Positions 36,026 to 47,402 of a stretch of 64,000 nt of DNA are shown in pieces. Below the pieces are notes generated by a model. That model saw only the letters and a list, made by a program, of their open reading frames with translations, searched no databases and was not told where the DNA came from. The translations under genes were made by a program, and so were the position numbers. The stretch spans positions 1,922,001 through 1,986,000 of the forward strand of contig NZ_CP051774.1 in the NCBI RefSeq assembly GCF_012913485.1, read 5' to 3'. How positions within the stretch are numbered: the first letter of the stretch is position 1; every line of letters begins with the position of its first letter. Source of the DNA: Luteolibacter luteus. GTDB lineage: Bacteria; Verrucomicrobiota; Verrucomicrobiia; Verrucomicrobiales; Akkermansiaceae.

Positions 36026-37777
36026 TCATTCCGAAGCGCCGTTGCCGTTGTCCTTCTTCGTGAAGAAGGCCTTCCGCTGATGGTAGTAGCCGATGGCGAA
36101 GACGCCTTGGCTCCGGAGATTGAGCTGGTTCGGAAAGCTGGAAATCGGACCTACAATGTCTTGGATCAACTTCTCGCGAGTGATCCGAGCCCCGGTCTGA
36201 AGCTTCCCCAGATGATGACCATAGGTTCGCAGGATGCGCGGAAAGACACTGGCGGGAGTCGCGGAAGCGGCGCTATAAAACCGGTCGCGGAGCCCGGCGT
36301 TGAGATTCCCGAGGGCGTCTTCCTGCGTTTTCTCCAAGGCTGCAAAGAGGCGTCCGAGGAGGTAGGCGGGTTCATTGTTAGCTGGATCAAGCATGACAGG
36401 GAAGGATTGGCGGTGATTGCGGACCAGTATGGCCTTGAGGATGGAAGCTCTGAGATACCCGATCGTGCGATCGGCATGGATACGACGGATAACAGAGGAG
36501 AAGAGCCCCTCCGCATAAGGAGTGCCTTCCACGATGGAGCGAAGGAGTCCTCCCCCGAGCAGGGGCGGTATCTCGTCCACCACCCGAGCGGTCTCCCGCA
36601 GGATCTGCCAGACGGCAGGGAACTCGGGATCGGGAAACCCTTTCCCGGATGCGGTGGTGAACTGCCTCACCATCTCCATGCAGCGGTGATGGTCGTGGAG
36701 TTTCGTCAGGAGTTCTCCCACGGTGGAGCGATGGAAGAAACGGACGGAGAGGCGCGCGGCATTCGGGGCCAGTCCCAGAATGAAAAACGGAGTATCGGGG
36801 TCGCCGAACTCTTGGAAGTGTCCCCCGCTGCGGACCGCTTCCAGCAGCCGGGTGATCCGCTCGCGTTGAATTTCGTCCTGCGCCTCTTCCACCGCCTGTG
36901 AACCGGAGGAAATCAACCCGGCAAAGCAGTCTTCCATCGCAGTCGGCTTCTCCGTCCAAAAGACGGTCGTGGTATCTCCAATGCGGATGCGGTGTTTGGA
37001 AGACTTCGGTCCGGTGAGCAGGGAATTCAATGCGGTCCCATAGCGGAAGGCCGCGTCTTCACCCACCGGAGAATTGTAGCTTTGCTCCTTGCCATAGGAT
37101 TCGTAGGCAGAGGCATTGAAGGATACAAGGGAAGCACCGGAAGACTGCGCACCGGTTACTCCTTTGATTTTCGGATGCAGACGGGCGACAGGCCCCACTG
37201 CTCCGGAAATGAGGCATTGGGCGGAAGTACCCGGTTCTTCCTGAGATAGCGTCTTCCGCCACCAAGCCTGCACGGCGGGTGCTTCATGAACGGGCCTCTT
37301 CTCCCCTTGCAGCCGGAAGATGCCAAAGCCGGTGAGCAATTCGTCGAGAATCGGGAATTCCGCGATGCGCTCCGGCTTCCACTCCCTCAGGAAGCGGCAG
37401 ACCGCCGAGAAAGACTCATCCCCGATCTCTTTCTCCAGCACCAGATGCTTGTCCCGAAACGCCTCGAAGCGGCTTGCCCCGAAGCCATCGGCCTTGTCCA
37501 CCGGCTGACGGCCCAAGAGATAGGTCTGGTTATCCCACAGGAAACAGGGATTGATTCCCGAGCCGGATGGTTTCGCTTCACCGGGAACCAGCACAATATC
37601 GTTCTGAAGTTTCCCCTTCGCATCCGGCTTCCGGTAGTCGTGGACATCGAAGCTACCATCGCAATTCAGGATCACTTCAAAGCTGATCTTCTGAGGCGAG
37701 GATCCGGGTGGGGCGATCTCATAGGAAGAATCATCCGCAAGCCGGCCGTAGAGTTCATGGAGAGATTGGAGGATCAT
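36026..37777 (-). CDS. cas8c: Cascade large subunit Cas8c (Csd1)
   Basis: The 583-residue protein is of standard Csd1 size. Recognisable stretches are [12 protein letters not shown] near residue 98, the central [34 protein letters not shown] cluster (given here by its core [13 protein letters not shown]), [22 protein letters not shown] and [13 protein letters not shown] near the end. Cas8c recognises the PAM and recruits Cas3; a Cas11 small subunit is often translated from inside the gene. Its start overlaps the cas5 stop by 4 bases, and cas7 follows after 40 bases. Confidence 0.95.
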   Translation of the reverse strand: MILQSLHELYGRLADDSSYEIAPPGSSPQKISFEVILNCDGSFDVHDYRKPDAKGKLQNDIVLVPGEAKPSGSGINPCFLWDNQTYLLGRQPVDKADGFGASRFEAFRDKHLVLEKEIGDESFSAVCRFLREWKPERIAEFPILDELLTGFGIFRLQGEKRPVHEAPAVQAWWRKTLSQEEPGTSAQCLISGAVGPVARLHPKIKGVTGAQSSGASLVSFNASAYESYGKEQSYNSPVGEDAAFRYGTALNSLLTGPKSSKHRIRIGDTTTVFWTEKPTAMEDCFAGLISSGSQAVEEAQDEIQRERITRLLEAVRSGGHFQEFGDPDTPFFILGLAPNAARLSVRFFHRSTVGELLTKLHDHHRCMEMVRQFTTASGKGFPDPEFPAVWQILRETARVVDEIPPLLGGGLLRSIVEGTPYAEGLFSSVIRRIHADRTIGYLRASILKAILVRNHRQSFPVMLDPANNEPAYLLGRLFAALEKTQEDALGNLNAGLRDRFYSAASATPASVFPRILRTYGHHLGKLQTGARITREKLIQDIVGPISSFPNQLNLRSQGVFAIGYYHQRKAFFTKKDNGNGASE

Positions 37778-38505
37778 GCTCTTATCGCGAAGGGAAGTTT
37801 CGGCACCTTGATGACACCATCGACAAGGCTAGCCCGGAAGAAGTGCGGGGTGGTGGATCTCACCCGGCGGGTGGCGCGATCCGCATCGAACTCGATATCA
37901 TGCAGCATGAAGCCAAGATCCTTCTCCCCCGCAAAGGAGTCGTGCGGCTTAGGAAGGTCCGCCTCCTCTTCGATCAACTCGAAGCGCACCGGAAACTCGC
38001 GACAACCGAAGTACGGCTGCTGGAAGGCCTGCCCTCTCCTCGCGCGGCGCTTGAACATTTCCAAATGCTTGCCCACGGCTTCCGGCTCCGGGAGTGGAAT
38101 CTGATCGCCGCCTTTCTCCAGCCGTGCATCGAGAACCCTCACGTGAGCCCTGATGACGTAAGCCACATCCTTTAGAAGTAACGAGGCCCGCTGCTGGCGG
38201 TTTTCCGCGACATCCATGTAGGGACGAATCTCCGGATCCTGCATCGCGGCGTTCACGCCGGAAGATCCTTTTACTGGGATCTTCGAGGAGACCTCGTTAC
38301 GCCGGATATTGGTGAAGCGGATCGGGTTCAGGACATGGATCTCATCCACGATCCAGCGGATCTGAGGCTTCCAATAGATGGCCTCCAAAATGCCGCGTGC
38401 GGCAGAGGGCGTCATCACATCGTAGGAGACTCGCTCGACTTTCATCTCCGGTCGGCTGAAGAGCGCGTAATCGCCGGAGATCTTGAGGGTTATTCCGTAT
38501 TTCAT
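37774..38505 (-). CDS. cas5c: Cas5c (Csd5), crRNA-processing endoribonuclease of type I-C
   Basis: The 243-residue protein has the Cas5c start ([31 protein letters not shown]) and the conserved [18 protein letters not shown] helix, followed by [17 protein letters not shown]. In type I-C, where Cas6 is absent, Cas5c cuts the pre-crRNA in the repeat stem and stays bound to the 5' handle. No cas6 gene is present here, consistent with that. It overlaps cas3 and cas8c by 4 bases on each side. Confidence 0.95.
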   Translation of the reverse strand: MKYGITLKISGDYALFSRPEMKVERVSYDVMTPSAARGILEAIYWKPQIRWIVDEIHVLNPIRFTNIRRNEVSSKIPVKGSSGVNAAMQDPEIRPYMDVAENRQQRASLLLKDVAYVIRAHVRVLDARLEKGGDQIPLPEPEAVGKHLEMFKRRARRGQAFQQPYFGCREFPVRFELIEEEADLPKPHDSFAGEKDLGFMLHDIEFDADRATRRVRSTTPHFFRASLVDGVIKVPKLPFAIRA

Positions 38506-40820
38506 GAGGAAGAGCAGATCAGGTTTTGTGCGCCCGCATGGGCTTCGTCGAAGGTAAGGCCGAAATCCGGTGAATAGTTGAGATCGTTTGAGATGAGGAC
38601 ATGGAATTGCCCTTCGCGCAGGACTTCGAAGGAGCGGATATTATCATCCCTCACGCGCGGAGAAATCTGGACGGTATAGCGCTGCAAGCCGCGCAAAAGC
38701 CCGCGATGAAGAGGAATGGACGGATTCCTCAATTCCCTGATCAATCTCTCCGCCCTCTCATCGAAAGGGATGATCACGGGAACCTGCCAGTCTTCGATGA
38801 GCCGGAAGTCTCTCGCCACCGAGGCGAATTGAAAGTGGAAGGGAAAGGCCCTGTCCCGGCCTTCAAGGCGGAAGCGGGAAAGGATCTCTTTCGCATCCCA
38901 GCGGCGGCTCTGCCGGTAGTAGTAGAGATCGAAATAGTCGTGGATAGCTTCCTGTCCAAGAAGGTCCTCATGGAGGCCAAGCAACTCACCGGTTACCTGG
39001 GCGGTCTCCCTGAAGTAGGCTTCGGCACGGGTGTCCTCCGGCCGGAAGATGTAAACCTTGCCAGCTTCGGGAAGCGTGCCGTTGCGATTGCAGCGACCCG
39101 CAGCCTGAGCAATGGAGTCCAGACCCGCCAAAGCCCTGAAGACGACCGGGAAGTCCACGTCCACGCCTGCCTCGATCAACTGCGTCGAGACCACTCTGGC
39201 TGCCATCCCTTTGTCCAAACGATCCCGGATTTCCGCGAGGACCATGCTGCGATGCTCCGGACACATCAGGGCGGAGAGATGGTAGTTCCCCTCCCCGCCT
39301 CCCAATCGCTCGAAGATCTGCTGTGCGTGCCTCCGGCGGTTCACGATGCAAAGGACCTGAGAATGGGATGCGAGGCGTCCAACCAAACCCGAATCCGGCA
39401 GATCACCGCAGAACTCGCATTTCACCCGCTTCAACGATGCAAAGAGCGTTGCGGTATCGGAGATGATCTCGCGACAATCCTGCAGACCGATCTTGAAGTC
39501 TTCCGGGTGGAAGTGGATGGCAGGTTGGGTAGCCGTGCAGAGAACCACCGTGGCCCGGTAATTTGAGGCGAGCTCCCGGATACCCCTCAAACACGGCTCC
39601 AGGAAATCGACGGGAAGAGTCTGTGCTTCGTCCAGAATGACGACCGAATTCGCTATGTGGTGAAGTTTGCGGCAGCGAGAGGTCTTCGAGGCATGGAGCG
39701 ACTCGTAGAATTGCACCGCAGTCGTAATCACGATCGGCGCGTCCCAATTCTCCGCAGCAAGCCTCGATTGAAGCGTCTCATCGTCGGGAGAGAGCGACGA
39801 GTGATGCTCGATGAGAGGAGTGAATGTCGCGGTCTGGAGCGGAGCCACGATCTCACGAATGACGCTGGCATTTTGCTCGATGATCGAGGTGAAAGGCACC
39901 ACGTAGATGATCCGGCATTGTCCATGGGCGATGGCGTGGCGCAAAGCGAAGAGCAGGGAGGAGAGGGTCTTGCCTCCTCCGGTGGGGACCGTGAGCGAGA
40001 ACAGACCGGGAGACCTCCCTGCCGCTCTCTTGCAATCCTCGACCACCACACGCCGCTGGAAGTTGACAGAATCTCCGGGTGCTGGCTGCCCGAAGCTTTC
40101 GATCCGGGCCTCCACGAGTGCGGCCATGGTCGGGAAGATGTCTTCAGGCACCTCATTCCGCACGCGTGCATGGGCAGGATTCATGAATGCTTCGGTGGCG
40201 AGGAAATCCGCGTCCACCAGACAGGAGAAGAGCATGCGGGTGAAGAAGGAGAATGCGTGACCATCCCCGGTGGACAGGAGGAAGGGAGGCGGCTTCGAGA
40301 GGGAAGGAGAGATGATATCCAGCGGGATATCCTCGGCATCATGGCTGCATGGCTTCGCGAGCCGGCTTGCCTGACATGCATCATTCGAGCGGCCATCAAG
40401 CAATCCCGAGTGATGCCCCGCGATCACATACGCAATCAAATGCCCGAACACCTCATCTGTTCTCACCGCGTGACGAGCCCCTGCAGTGGAGTGATCCATT
40501 TTCCCGGAAACGTCTCCGAGATGAGGATCAGCCTTCGATCTAAGGTAAGCCTGCCATTCGGGAGGAAATTTCCCCAGATCATGCCACAGGCCTGCCAGAT
40601 AGCCCCATTGCCAGGCGGCGTCGCGGTCCGGGCCGGGAGGGAACATGGCGGCGGCGAAGGTGGCGGCCCAGTATGCGACCTTATTGAGATGGCCGTGATC
40701 AGCAGACAGTCGTTCGCATTCCTGACAATTTGCACCGCCACATTGGCCGGGCCCACTCCCTAACGGAGTGAAGAGTGGTTCCCAAAGGGCACCGGGCACA
40801 CTGTGAGCATAGGAAGGCAT
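38502..40820 (-). CDS. cas3: Cas3 HD nuclease-helicase
   Basis: The ATG at 40820 gives 772 residues beginning [10 protein letters not shown], as in other type I-C Cas3 proteins; a TTG seven codons earlier is possible. The HD nuclease part contains [11 protein letters not shown] (H80, D81), [12 protein letters not shown] (H110) and an AGHHSG histidine pair. The superfamily 2 helicase has VPTGGGKT (Walker A), VVILDEAQ (DExx box), LCTATQPA (motif III) and IEAGVDVDF (motif V) with [10 protein letters not shown] (motif VI). Cas3 is recruited to the target-bound Cascade and degrades DNA. A cysteine cluster (C27, C32, C35) just after the first residues is unusual. It is the first gene of the cas operon; the promoter must lie in 40821-41048. 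Confidence 0.95.
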   Translation of the reverse strand: MPSYAHSVPGALWEPLFTPLGSGPGQCGGANCQECERLSADHGHLNKVAYWAATFAAAMFPPGPDRDAAWQWGYLAGLWHDLGKFPPEWQAYLRSKADPHLGDVSGKMDHSTAGARHAVRTDEVFGHLIAYVIAGHHSGLLDGRSNDACQASRLAKPCSHDAEDIPLDIISPSLSKPPPFLLSTGDGHAFSFFTRMLFSCLVDADFLATEAFMNPAHARVRNEVPEDIFPTMAALVEARIESFGQPAPGDSVNFQRRVVVEDCKRAAGRSPGLFSLTVPTGGGKTLSSLLFALRHAIAHGQCRIIYVVPFTSIIEQNASVIREIVAPLQTATFTPLIEHHSSLSPDDETLQSRLAAENWDAPIVITTAVQFYESLHASKTSRCRKLHHIANSVVILDEAQTLPVDFLEPCLRGIRELASNYRATVVLCTATQPAIHFHPEDFKIGLQDCREIISDTATLFASLKRVKCEFCGDLPDSGLVGRLASHSQVLCIVNRRRHAQQIFERLGGGEGNYHLSALMCPEHRSMVLAEIRDRLDKGMAARVVSTQLIEAGVDVDFPVVFRALAGLDSIAQAAGRCNRNGTLPEAGKVYIFRPEDTRAEAYFRETAQVTGELLGLHEDLLGQEAIHDYFDLYYYRQSRRWDAKEILSRFRLEGRDRAFPFHFQFASVARDFRLIEDWQVPVIIPFDERAERLIRELRNPSIPLHRGLLRGLQRYTVQISPRVRDDNIRSFEVLREGQFHVLISNDLNYSPDFGLTFDEAHAGAQNLICSSS

Positions 40821-41609
40821 AGTTGGGAGGAAGAACCGCAATATAAGCGTTCATACGAACACCAAACTCGACACAAGACAAGTAAAAAGTTGTCTTAAGC
40901 GGCCATCTCTCCAACGCTAGCCTATCGAACTATAGGTCATCCGATAACCCCAACCCACACAAAGCAAAGCGATCTTATTTTGCTCACCTTCCCCAACTTC
41001 CATCAAGCTATCAACTTATACAGCGGATCTAGAGGAACACCCGAACGAATGGTGGCGAGAATCCATCTCAAACATGCCCGTGAGCCCGCCGCGGTCGACG
41101 AAGGCAAGTTCTCCCTTGTAGCCCGGATATGGCCACGAGGAGTTTCCAAGGAGGAACTTCAGCTAGCAGCGCGGTTGAAGGAGGTTGTCCCGAGCACAAC
41201 TTTGCGCCGCCGCTACCTCAATGAATCGGGATCGCTGCCCGGAGCCCCCCCCGTGAAAGGAAGAATCATCCCATCGGTTACGGTGCCTATGACGAAGAGC
41301 ACAACAATGCCGTAGTCCTCCGCGAATTCCTCTCCCGATGAAATCCGATCTTGAAGGCCACCTTGGCTAGCGAGCGGCGCTGCCAAATATTCGGATCATC
41401 GAGATTTGATTCGCTGGCGGCAGACAGGGCCGCGAATAGCAGCGCCACTCATTCCGATTCTCGGGATGAACTGGTCGAATGAGCCGAAAACCCTAGCCCC
41501 TCAATGGCTATCTTGCGAGCTCTCGAGGCGTCCGGAGCAACCATCTCGACTTCGAGCAGCGCGTAGGCGGCCGCGATCGCCGCCTTCTATCCGTGCTCAT
41601 TATAGAAAG
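40821..41609. other. Region between cas3 and tRNA-Lys: cas promoter and decayed genes
   Basis: The first ~230 bases are comparatively AT-rich and should contain the cas operon promoter. The middle holds the broken DUF488 gene (41049-41341). The remaining ~270 bases contain no intact gene; a short minus-strand frame around 41440-41570 (AAYALLEVEMVAPDASRARK) looks protein-like but lacks a start and is too short to name. Confidence 0.5.
41049..41341 (+). pseudogene. Broken DUF488 family gene
   Basis: From ATG 41049 the frame encodes a DUF488-like start: MVARIHLKHAREPAAVDEG, then FSLVARIWPRGVSKEELQLA, LKEVVPSTTLRRRY. The typical C-terminus of the family (YDEEHNNAVVLREFLSR, then stop at 41339-41341) follows in a different frame about 45 bases later. 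The central part of a normal ~115-residue protein is missing. The gene has therefore suffered an internal deletion and frameshift. DUF488 proteins are small proteins of unknown function. Confidence 0.75.
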
Positions 41610-41682
41610 TACGAGGACTGGGATTCGAACCCAGGACCAATTGGTTAAAAGCCAACTGCTCTACCGACTGAGCTATCCTCGC
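41610..41682 (-). tRNA. tRNA-Lys (anticodon TTT)
   Basis: The minus strand folds as a complete 73-nt cloverleaf. The acceptor stem is GCGAGGA/TCCTCGT with a G-U closing pair. The D-arm reads GCTCAGTCGGTAGAGC, the anticodon loop CTTTTAA gives TTT, and the T-arm is GGGTTCGAATCCC. CCA is not encoded. Its 3' end faces the CRISPR/Rhs region. Confidence 0.97.
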
Positions 41683-41763
41683 TTTTCTTTCCGGTGATCC
41701 GGTGCTGATCTTGCCAGCGGCCGGGGCCGGGATGGGTAGTGGCGGGGTCCGGGTTTGGCAAGT

Positions 41764-42444
41764 TCATTTTCCCCCCTTTTCCAAGGCCACATCGAGAAAT
41801 TCGCGGAGGCCTGTTTCGGGACGATCGAGGAGGAAGGCGGGGATTCCAAGAGCATGGGCACCCTCCAAGTCAGCGATGCGGGAATCCCCGACGTGAAAAA
41901 GCTCCTGAGGAGAAAGGCCGAGTAGAGCCAGTGCATGGCGGAAGATCGCAGGCTCCGGCTTGCGGGACCGGGCATCCGCGGAGGTAATCACAGCTTCGAA
42001 GTGAAGCGCGTGGCCTTCCAGAATCGCGTGGAGACGCCGATCGAAATTCGAAACCACGGCGATGCGGAATCCTGCCTCCCGTGAGGCGGCCAGCACCTCT
42101 TGAACCTCCGGAAACACCCGCCACGCCTGAGGATCCGCGTAGTGATCAAAGAGCGCATGGAAGATCTCCCGCCCGAAGGCATCCGGCAGGGGCTCTCCGA
42201 GGATCTCGCCGAAAGTCCCGCACACGACAGATTTCCACCACTCGCGCTCGGCAGCATCGCCATGCGGATGCGAATCCCAGTCCGGATCAACAATTCCGGA
42301 GAACGTGACCCCGAAGGCGCGCCTCACTGCATCCACTTCCACCGGGTATCCGGCAGCAGCGGAAGTCCGGGCGTAGACTTCCGCAACCGGCTCGGCAGGC
42401 TCAATGAGGGTTCCTGCGGCGTCGAAGCAAAGAGCGCGGATCAC
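41764..42444 (-). CDS. HAD superfamily hydrolase
   Basis: The 226-residue protein has all four HAD motifs: CFDAAGTLIEP at the N-terminus (motif I; the usual second Asp is Ala-Gly here, D7-A-A-G-T), VVSNFD (motif II, S at about 133), KPEPAIF (motif III lysine) and VGDSRIADLEGA (motif IV). A helical cap domain lies between motifs I and II. The organisation resembles HDHD3/haloacid-dehalogenase-like phosphatases that act on small phosphorylated metabolites. The second position of the DxD motif being alanine is unusual for a phosphatase and more like dehalogenase-type members, so the substrate is unclear. It ends 81 bases from tRNA-Lys and is divergent from the lipoprotein gene. Confidence 0.85.
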   Translation of the reverse strand: MIRALCFDAAGTLIEPAEPVAEVYARTSAAAGYPVEVDAVRRAFGVTFSGIVDPDWDSHPHGDAAEREWWKSVVCGTFGEILGEPLPDAFGREIFHALFDHYADPQAWRVFPEVQEVLAASREAGFRIAVVSNFDRRLHAILEGHALHFEAVITSADARSRKPEPAIFRHALALLGLSPQELFHVGDSRIADLEGAHALGIPAFLLDRPETGLREFLDVALEKGGK

Positions 42445-42569
42445 CGGGCGAAGGGTAGAAAAGAAACCGATGCCGACAAGAACCGTCGCGAGAAGGCGCT
42501 CTCCGGGCGACTCCGATCTTCACCGGGGGAATCTGGAAGGCGGCGGTCCTTCCGGCGTAGTAAAGCAGG

Positions 42570-43214
42570 ATGAAGCGCCGGGCATGGATAGGAATGGCAG
42601 CAACAGCAGCATGCGGGTCTTGCCGGAGGGAGAAGATCGGGGAGAAAGCCGCGGAGACTCCTGCCGAGCCTTCCCCGACCTGGAATACGCTGGAGGATTC
42701 TTCCTGGAAATCGGCAATGGGGGGCCAGCTCACGATCCCCGAACCCGGAACACTCCGGCTTCAATGGGGAGAGGGCCTGAGCGCGGCAAAGTGGACGGGA
42801 GCAGCTGTCCTGCCCCCCTTCGAGCTCGAGCTCGAGGCGCGCCGGATCGACGGGACAGACTTTTTCTGCGGGATCACTTTTCCCGCCCGGAGCACCGGGG
42901 AAAGTGTCACTTGGATCGTCGGCGGCTGGGGAGGTAGCTTGGTCGGCATCTCTTCCATCGACGACAAGGATGCTTCGGAAAACGAGACCACTCTCCATCG
43001 ACCGTTTAAAAAAGAGCGCTGGTACCGACTCAGGCTAAGGCGGGAAGGTGAGCGGATCGACGCATGGATCGACGGAGAGACGGTCATCGGAATCGATACC
43101 GCGGGCCGCAAACTGTCGCTGAGACCGGGCCCGATCGACTCCTGCGCCCCTTTCGGGCTGGCCACTTGGCAGACCACAGGGGAATTCCGGAATTTGAGGT
43201 GGCGGACGCTCTAA
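42570..43214 (+). CDS. DUF1080-like lipoprotein
   Basis: The 214-residue protein has a lipoprotein signal (MKRRAWIGMAATAACGSC, lipidated Cys about residue 15). The rest is a concanavalin-like beta-sandwich resembling DUF1080 (3-keto-disaccharide hydrolase family): AAVLPPFELELEARRIDGTDFFCGITFPA, WYRLRLRREGERIDAWIDGETVIGID, and a final GLATWQTTGEFRNLRWR. Such proteins are numerous in Planctomycetota and Verrucomicrobiota and act on or bind glycans outside the cell; the specific role is unknown. It stands 151 bases ahead of nusA on the same strand. Confidence 0.72.
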   Translation: MKRRAWIGMAATAACGSCRREKIGEKAAETPAEPSPTWNTLEDSSWKSAMGGQLTIPEPGTLRLQWGEGLSAAKWTGAAVLPPFELELEARRIDGTDFFCGITFPARSTGESVTWIVGGWGGSLVGISSIDDKDASENETTLHRPFKKERWYRLRLRREGERIDAWIDGETVIGIDTAGRKLSLRPGPIDSCAPFGLATWQTTGEFRNLRWRTL

Positions 43215-43365
43215 GCCTGAGCTAGGAAGGAGATTCGGCTTGCAAGTCAAGGGTTTCCGCCGTATCCCCCCGCCGATCAATCTTCCGACACGAAGGAGTG
43301 GGTCGAAATACCCGCTCTTTTGCGTCTCTGGACATACGGAGCGCTACCGCGCCGCACTGCCCGCC

Positions 43366-44628
43366 ATGACCAACGACATCGTCGCACTCATCGATTACTA
43401 CGAGAAAGAAAAAGGCATCGACCGGGACAAGGTCGTCGCCGCGCTCGAGTACGCCTTCATTTCCGCCTATCGCAAGATGGTTCCTGGTGCTGACGCCATC
43501 GAGGTGCTCCGCGCTGATGTGAATACCAAGAAGGGAGAAACCCGCATTTTCGCGGTTTTGACCGTGGTCGCGGATGGCGAGCAGACCGACAAGTTTAACC
43601 AGGTGGTGCTCTCGACGGCTTCGAAGAAGAACGCCGATGCACAGCCGGGCGACACGATGGAATTCAACGTCACGCCGAAGGACTTCGGCCGCATCGCGGT
43701 GCAGACGGCGAAGCAGACGATGATGCAGCGTCTCCGCCAGGCGGAGAAGGAGATGATTTACGAAGAGTTCAAGGATCGTGCAGGCGACATCGTCTCCGGC
43801 ACCGTCCGCCGCTTCGACCGCAGCGATGTGCTGATCGACCTCGGCAAGTTCGAAGGCGTCATGCCGAGCCGCGAGCGCGTGCAGACCGAGGAATACAATA
43901 TCGGTGACCGCATCCGCGCCTACGTGGTGGCCGTCGAAAACGAAGGCCGCGGCCCGGAGATCATCCTCTCCCGCAGCCACCCGAACTTCGTGCGCCGACT
44001 CTTCGAAGCCGAAGTGAACGAAATTTCCGACCGTACCGTGGAAATCCGGGGGATCGCCCGTGAAGCCGGCTACCGCACCAAGGTAGCCGTGTGGAGCACC
44101 GACGACAAGGTGGACCCCGTGGGTGCCTGCGTGGGCCTGCGCGGTGCCCGCGTGAAGAACATCGTCCGCGAGCTCAACAACGAGAAGGTCGACATCATCC
44201 GCTGGAGCGATGATCCGGAAGAATTCGTCCGCGAGGCGCTCAAGCCGGCCACGCTCCGCTCGATCACCGTGGATCAGGAAAACCGGGTCGTTCACGTGAC
44301 CGTGGACGAAGAAGACCTGAGCAAGGCGATTGGCCGCCGCGGACAGAACGCCCGTCTTTCCTCCCGCCTGATGGGCTGGGACGTGCAGGTCCGCAAGGAC
44401 GAGAGCAAGCTGGAGCAGTTCGAGAAGAAGATCGCCGGTGCCGCGCACTCGATCGCCGAACAGCTCGGACTCGACGACGATCTCGCCGACAAGCTCTTCC
44501 GCGCAGGCGGCATGAGCTCGGAGATCGTCGCAGAAATGCCGGTTGATTATATCGCGGCAAACCTTGAGGTTTCCGAAGAGCGCGCGAACGACATTCTCGC
44601 CCGCGCAAAGGCCCACGCTTCCGCCTGA
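43366..44628 (+). CDS. nusA: Transcription elongation/antitermination factor NusA
   Basis: The ATG at 43366 (MTNDIVALIDYYEKEKGIDRDKV) is the family start; the open frame before it is not conserved-looking. The 420-residue product has the N-terminal RNA-polymerase-binding domain, an S1 domain (about 135-200, SGTVRRFDRSDVLIDLG), two KH domains (VGACVGLRGARVKNIV and AIGRRGQNARLSSRLMGW) and a short helix-hairpin-helix tail. It modulates pausing and termination and couples to translation. It lacks the long C-terminal repeats of enterobacterial NusA. It forms the usual cluster with infB and rbfA, but no rimP gene precedes it. Confidence 0.95.
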   Translation: MTNDIVALIDYYEKEKGIDRDKVVAALEYAFISAYRKMVPGADAIEVLRADVNTKKGETRIFAVLTVVADGEQTDKFNQVVLSTASKKNADAQPGDTMEFNVTPKDFGRIAVQTAKQTMMQRLRQAEKEMIYEEFKDRAGDIVSGTVRRFDRSDVLIDLGKFEGVMPSRERVQTEEYNIGDRIRAYVVAVENEGRGPEIILSRSHPNFVRRLFEAEVNEISDRTVEIRGIAREAGYRTKVAVWSTDDKVDPVGACVGLRGARVKNIVRELNNEKVDIIRWSDDPEEFVREALKPATLRSITVDQENRVVHVTVDEEDLSKAIGRRGQNARLSSRLMGWDVQVRKDESKLEQFEKKIAGAAHSIAEQLGLDDDLADKLFRAGGMSSEIVAEMPVDYIAANLEVSEERANDILARAKAHASA

Positions 44629-44685
44629 TTTTTTGATTTTCCCGGGACCTGAAGCCGGTCCCGAAACGACGACACGATTTGCCTG

Positions 44686-46851
<2,166 letters not shown>

Positions 46852-46871
46852 TCCGTTTCCAAATCTCAGAA

Positions 46872-46908
46872 AACCCGTGGGCAATTTTGCTACCACGGGT
46901 TTTCTTGT
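46872..46908 (+). terminator. Intrinsic terminator after infB
   Basis: The perfect 9-bp stem AACCCGTGG/CCACGGGTT (46872-46880 and 46893-46901) has a 12-base loop and is followed by TTCTTGT. It should end or attenuate nusA-infB transcription before rbfA. Confidence 0.85.
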
Positions 46909-46979
46909 CCTCGGGGATACCCCTTCCCTACGCACTCTCCGCCCTTGCACAGGGCCCTTTCCTCTCTTGATTCCCTACC

Positions 46980-47336
46980 ATGAGCCACCGCATCGACCGG
47001 GTTAACGAACTGCTGAAGCGCGAGATCGGTTCCGTCGTCCAGAAGGACTACGAATGGCATGGCGCGCTGGTCACCGTGAATGCGGTGGAAACCACGCAGG
47101 ACATCAAGGAAGCCAAGGTGTGGATCGGCGTACTGGGAGGCAAGGTCGAGCCCGTGCTCGACAAGCTGAACCATGACCACGGCTCCATCCAAAAGAAGAT
47201 CGCCAAGCGGGTAGTGCTGAAGTCCACCCCTGTCCTCAGCTTCCGCCACGATGCTTCTGCCGAGCGCGGAGTGGAAATCGTGAACCTGTTGGATGAGGTG
47301 GCAAAGCTGCCCACCGCGAAGGACTCGGAAGAGTGA
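46980..47336 (+). CDS. rbfA: Ribosome-binding factor A
   Basis: The 118-residue protein shows the RbfA KH-like fold: RIDRVNELLKREIGSVVQKDYE at the start, VTVNAVETTQDIKEAKVWIGVLG in the middle, and a conserved-looking VLKSTPVLSFRHDASAERGVEIVNLLDEV at the end (the family's P-x-L-x-F-x-x-D). It binds the 30S subunit during 16S rRNA maturation and is important in the cold. It belongs to the nusA-infB cluster but is separated by the terminator at 46872, so it may rely on read-through or its own promoter. Confidence 0.93.
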   Translation: MSHRIDRVNELLKREIGSVVQKDYEWHGALVTVNAVETTQDIKEAKVWIGVLGGKVEPVLDKLNHDHGSIQKKIAKRVVLKSTPVLSFRHDASAERGVEIVNLLDEVAKLPTAKDSEE

Positions 47337-47359
47337 TCGCCATTTCTCTCTCATAAAGA

Positions 47360-47395
47360 AGCCGCGCCCCCTCACGGGAGCGCGGCTCTTTGTTT
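47360..47395 (+). terminator. Intrinsic terminator after rbfA
   Basis: The 8-bp stem AGCCGCGC/GCGCGGCT (47360-47367 and 47380-47387), with extra CCC/GGG pairing inside, is followed by CTTTGTTT. It lies between rbfA and the convergent PEP-CTERM gene. Confidence 0.82.
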
Positions 47396-47402
47396 CCCAA
47401 GA

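Noticed and set aside
41406-41648. An 80-codon plus-strand frame running into the tRNA-Lys gene
   Set aside because: Its end lies within the tRNA (the familiar DWDSNPGP translation of a tRNA T-arm) and the rest has no protein-like features.
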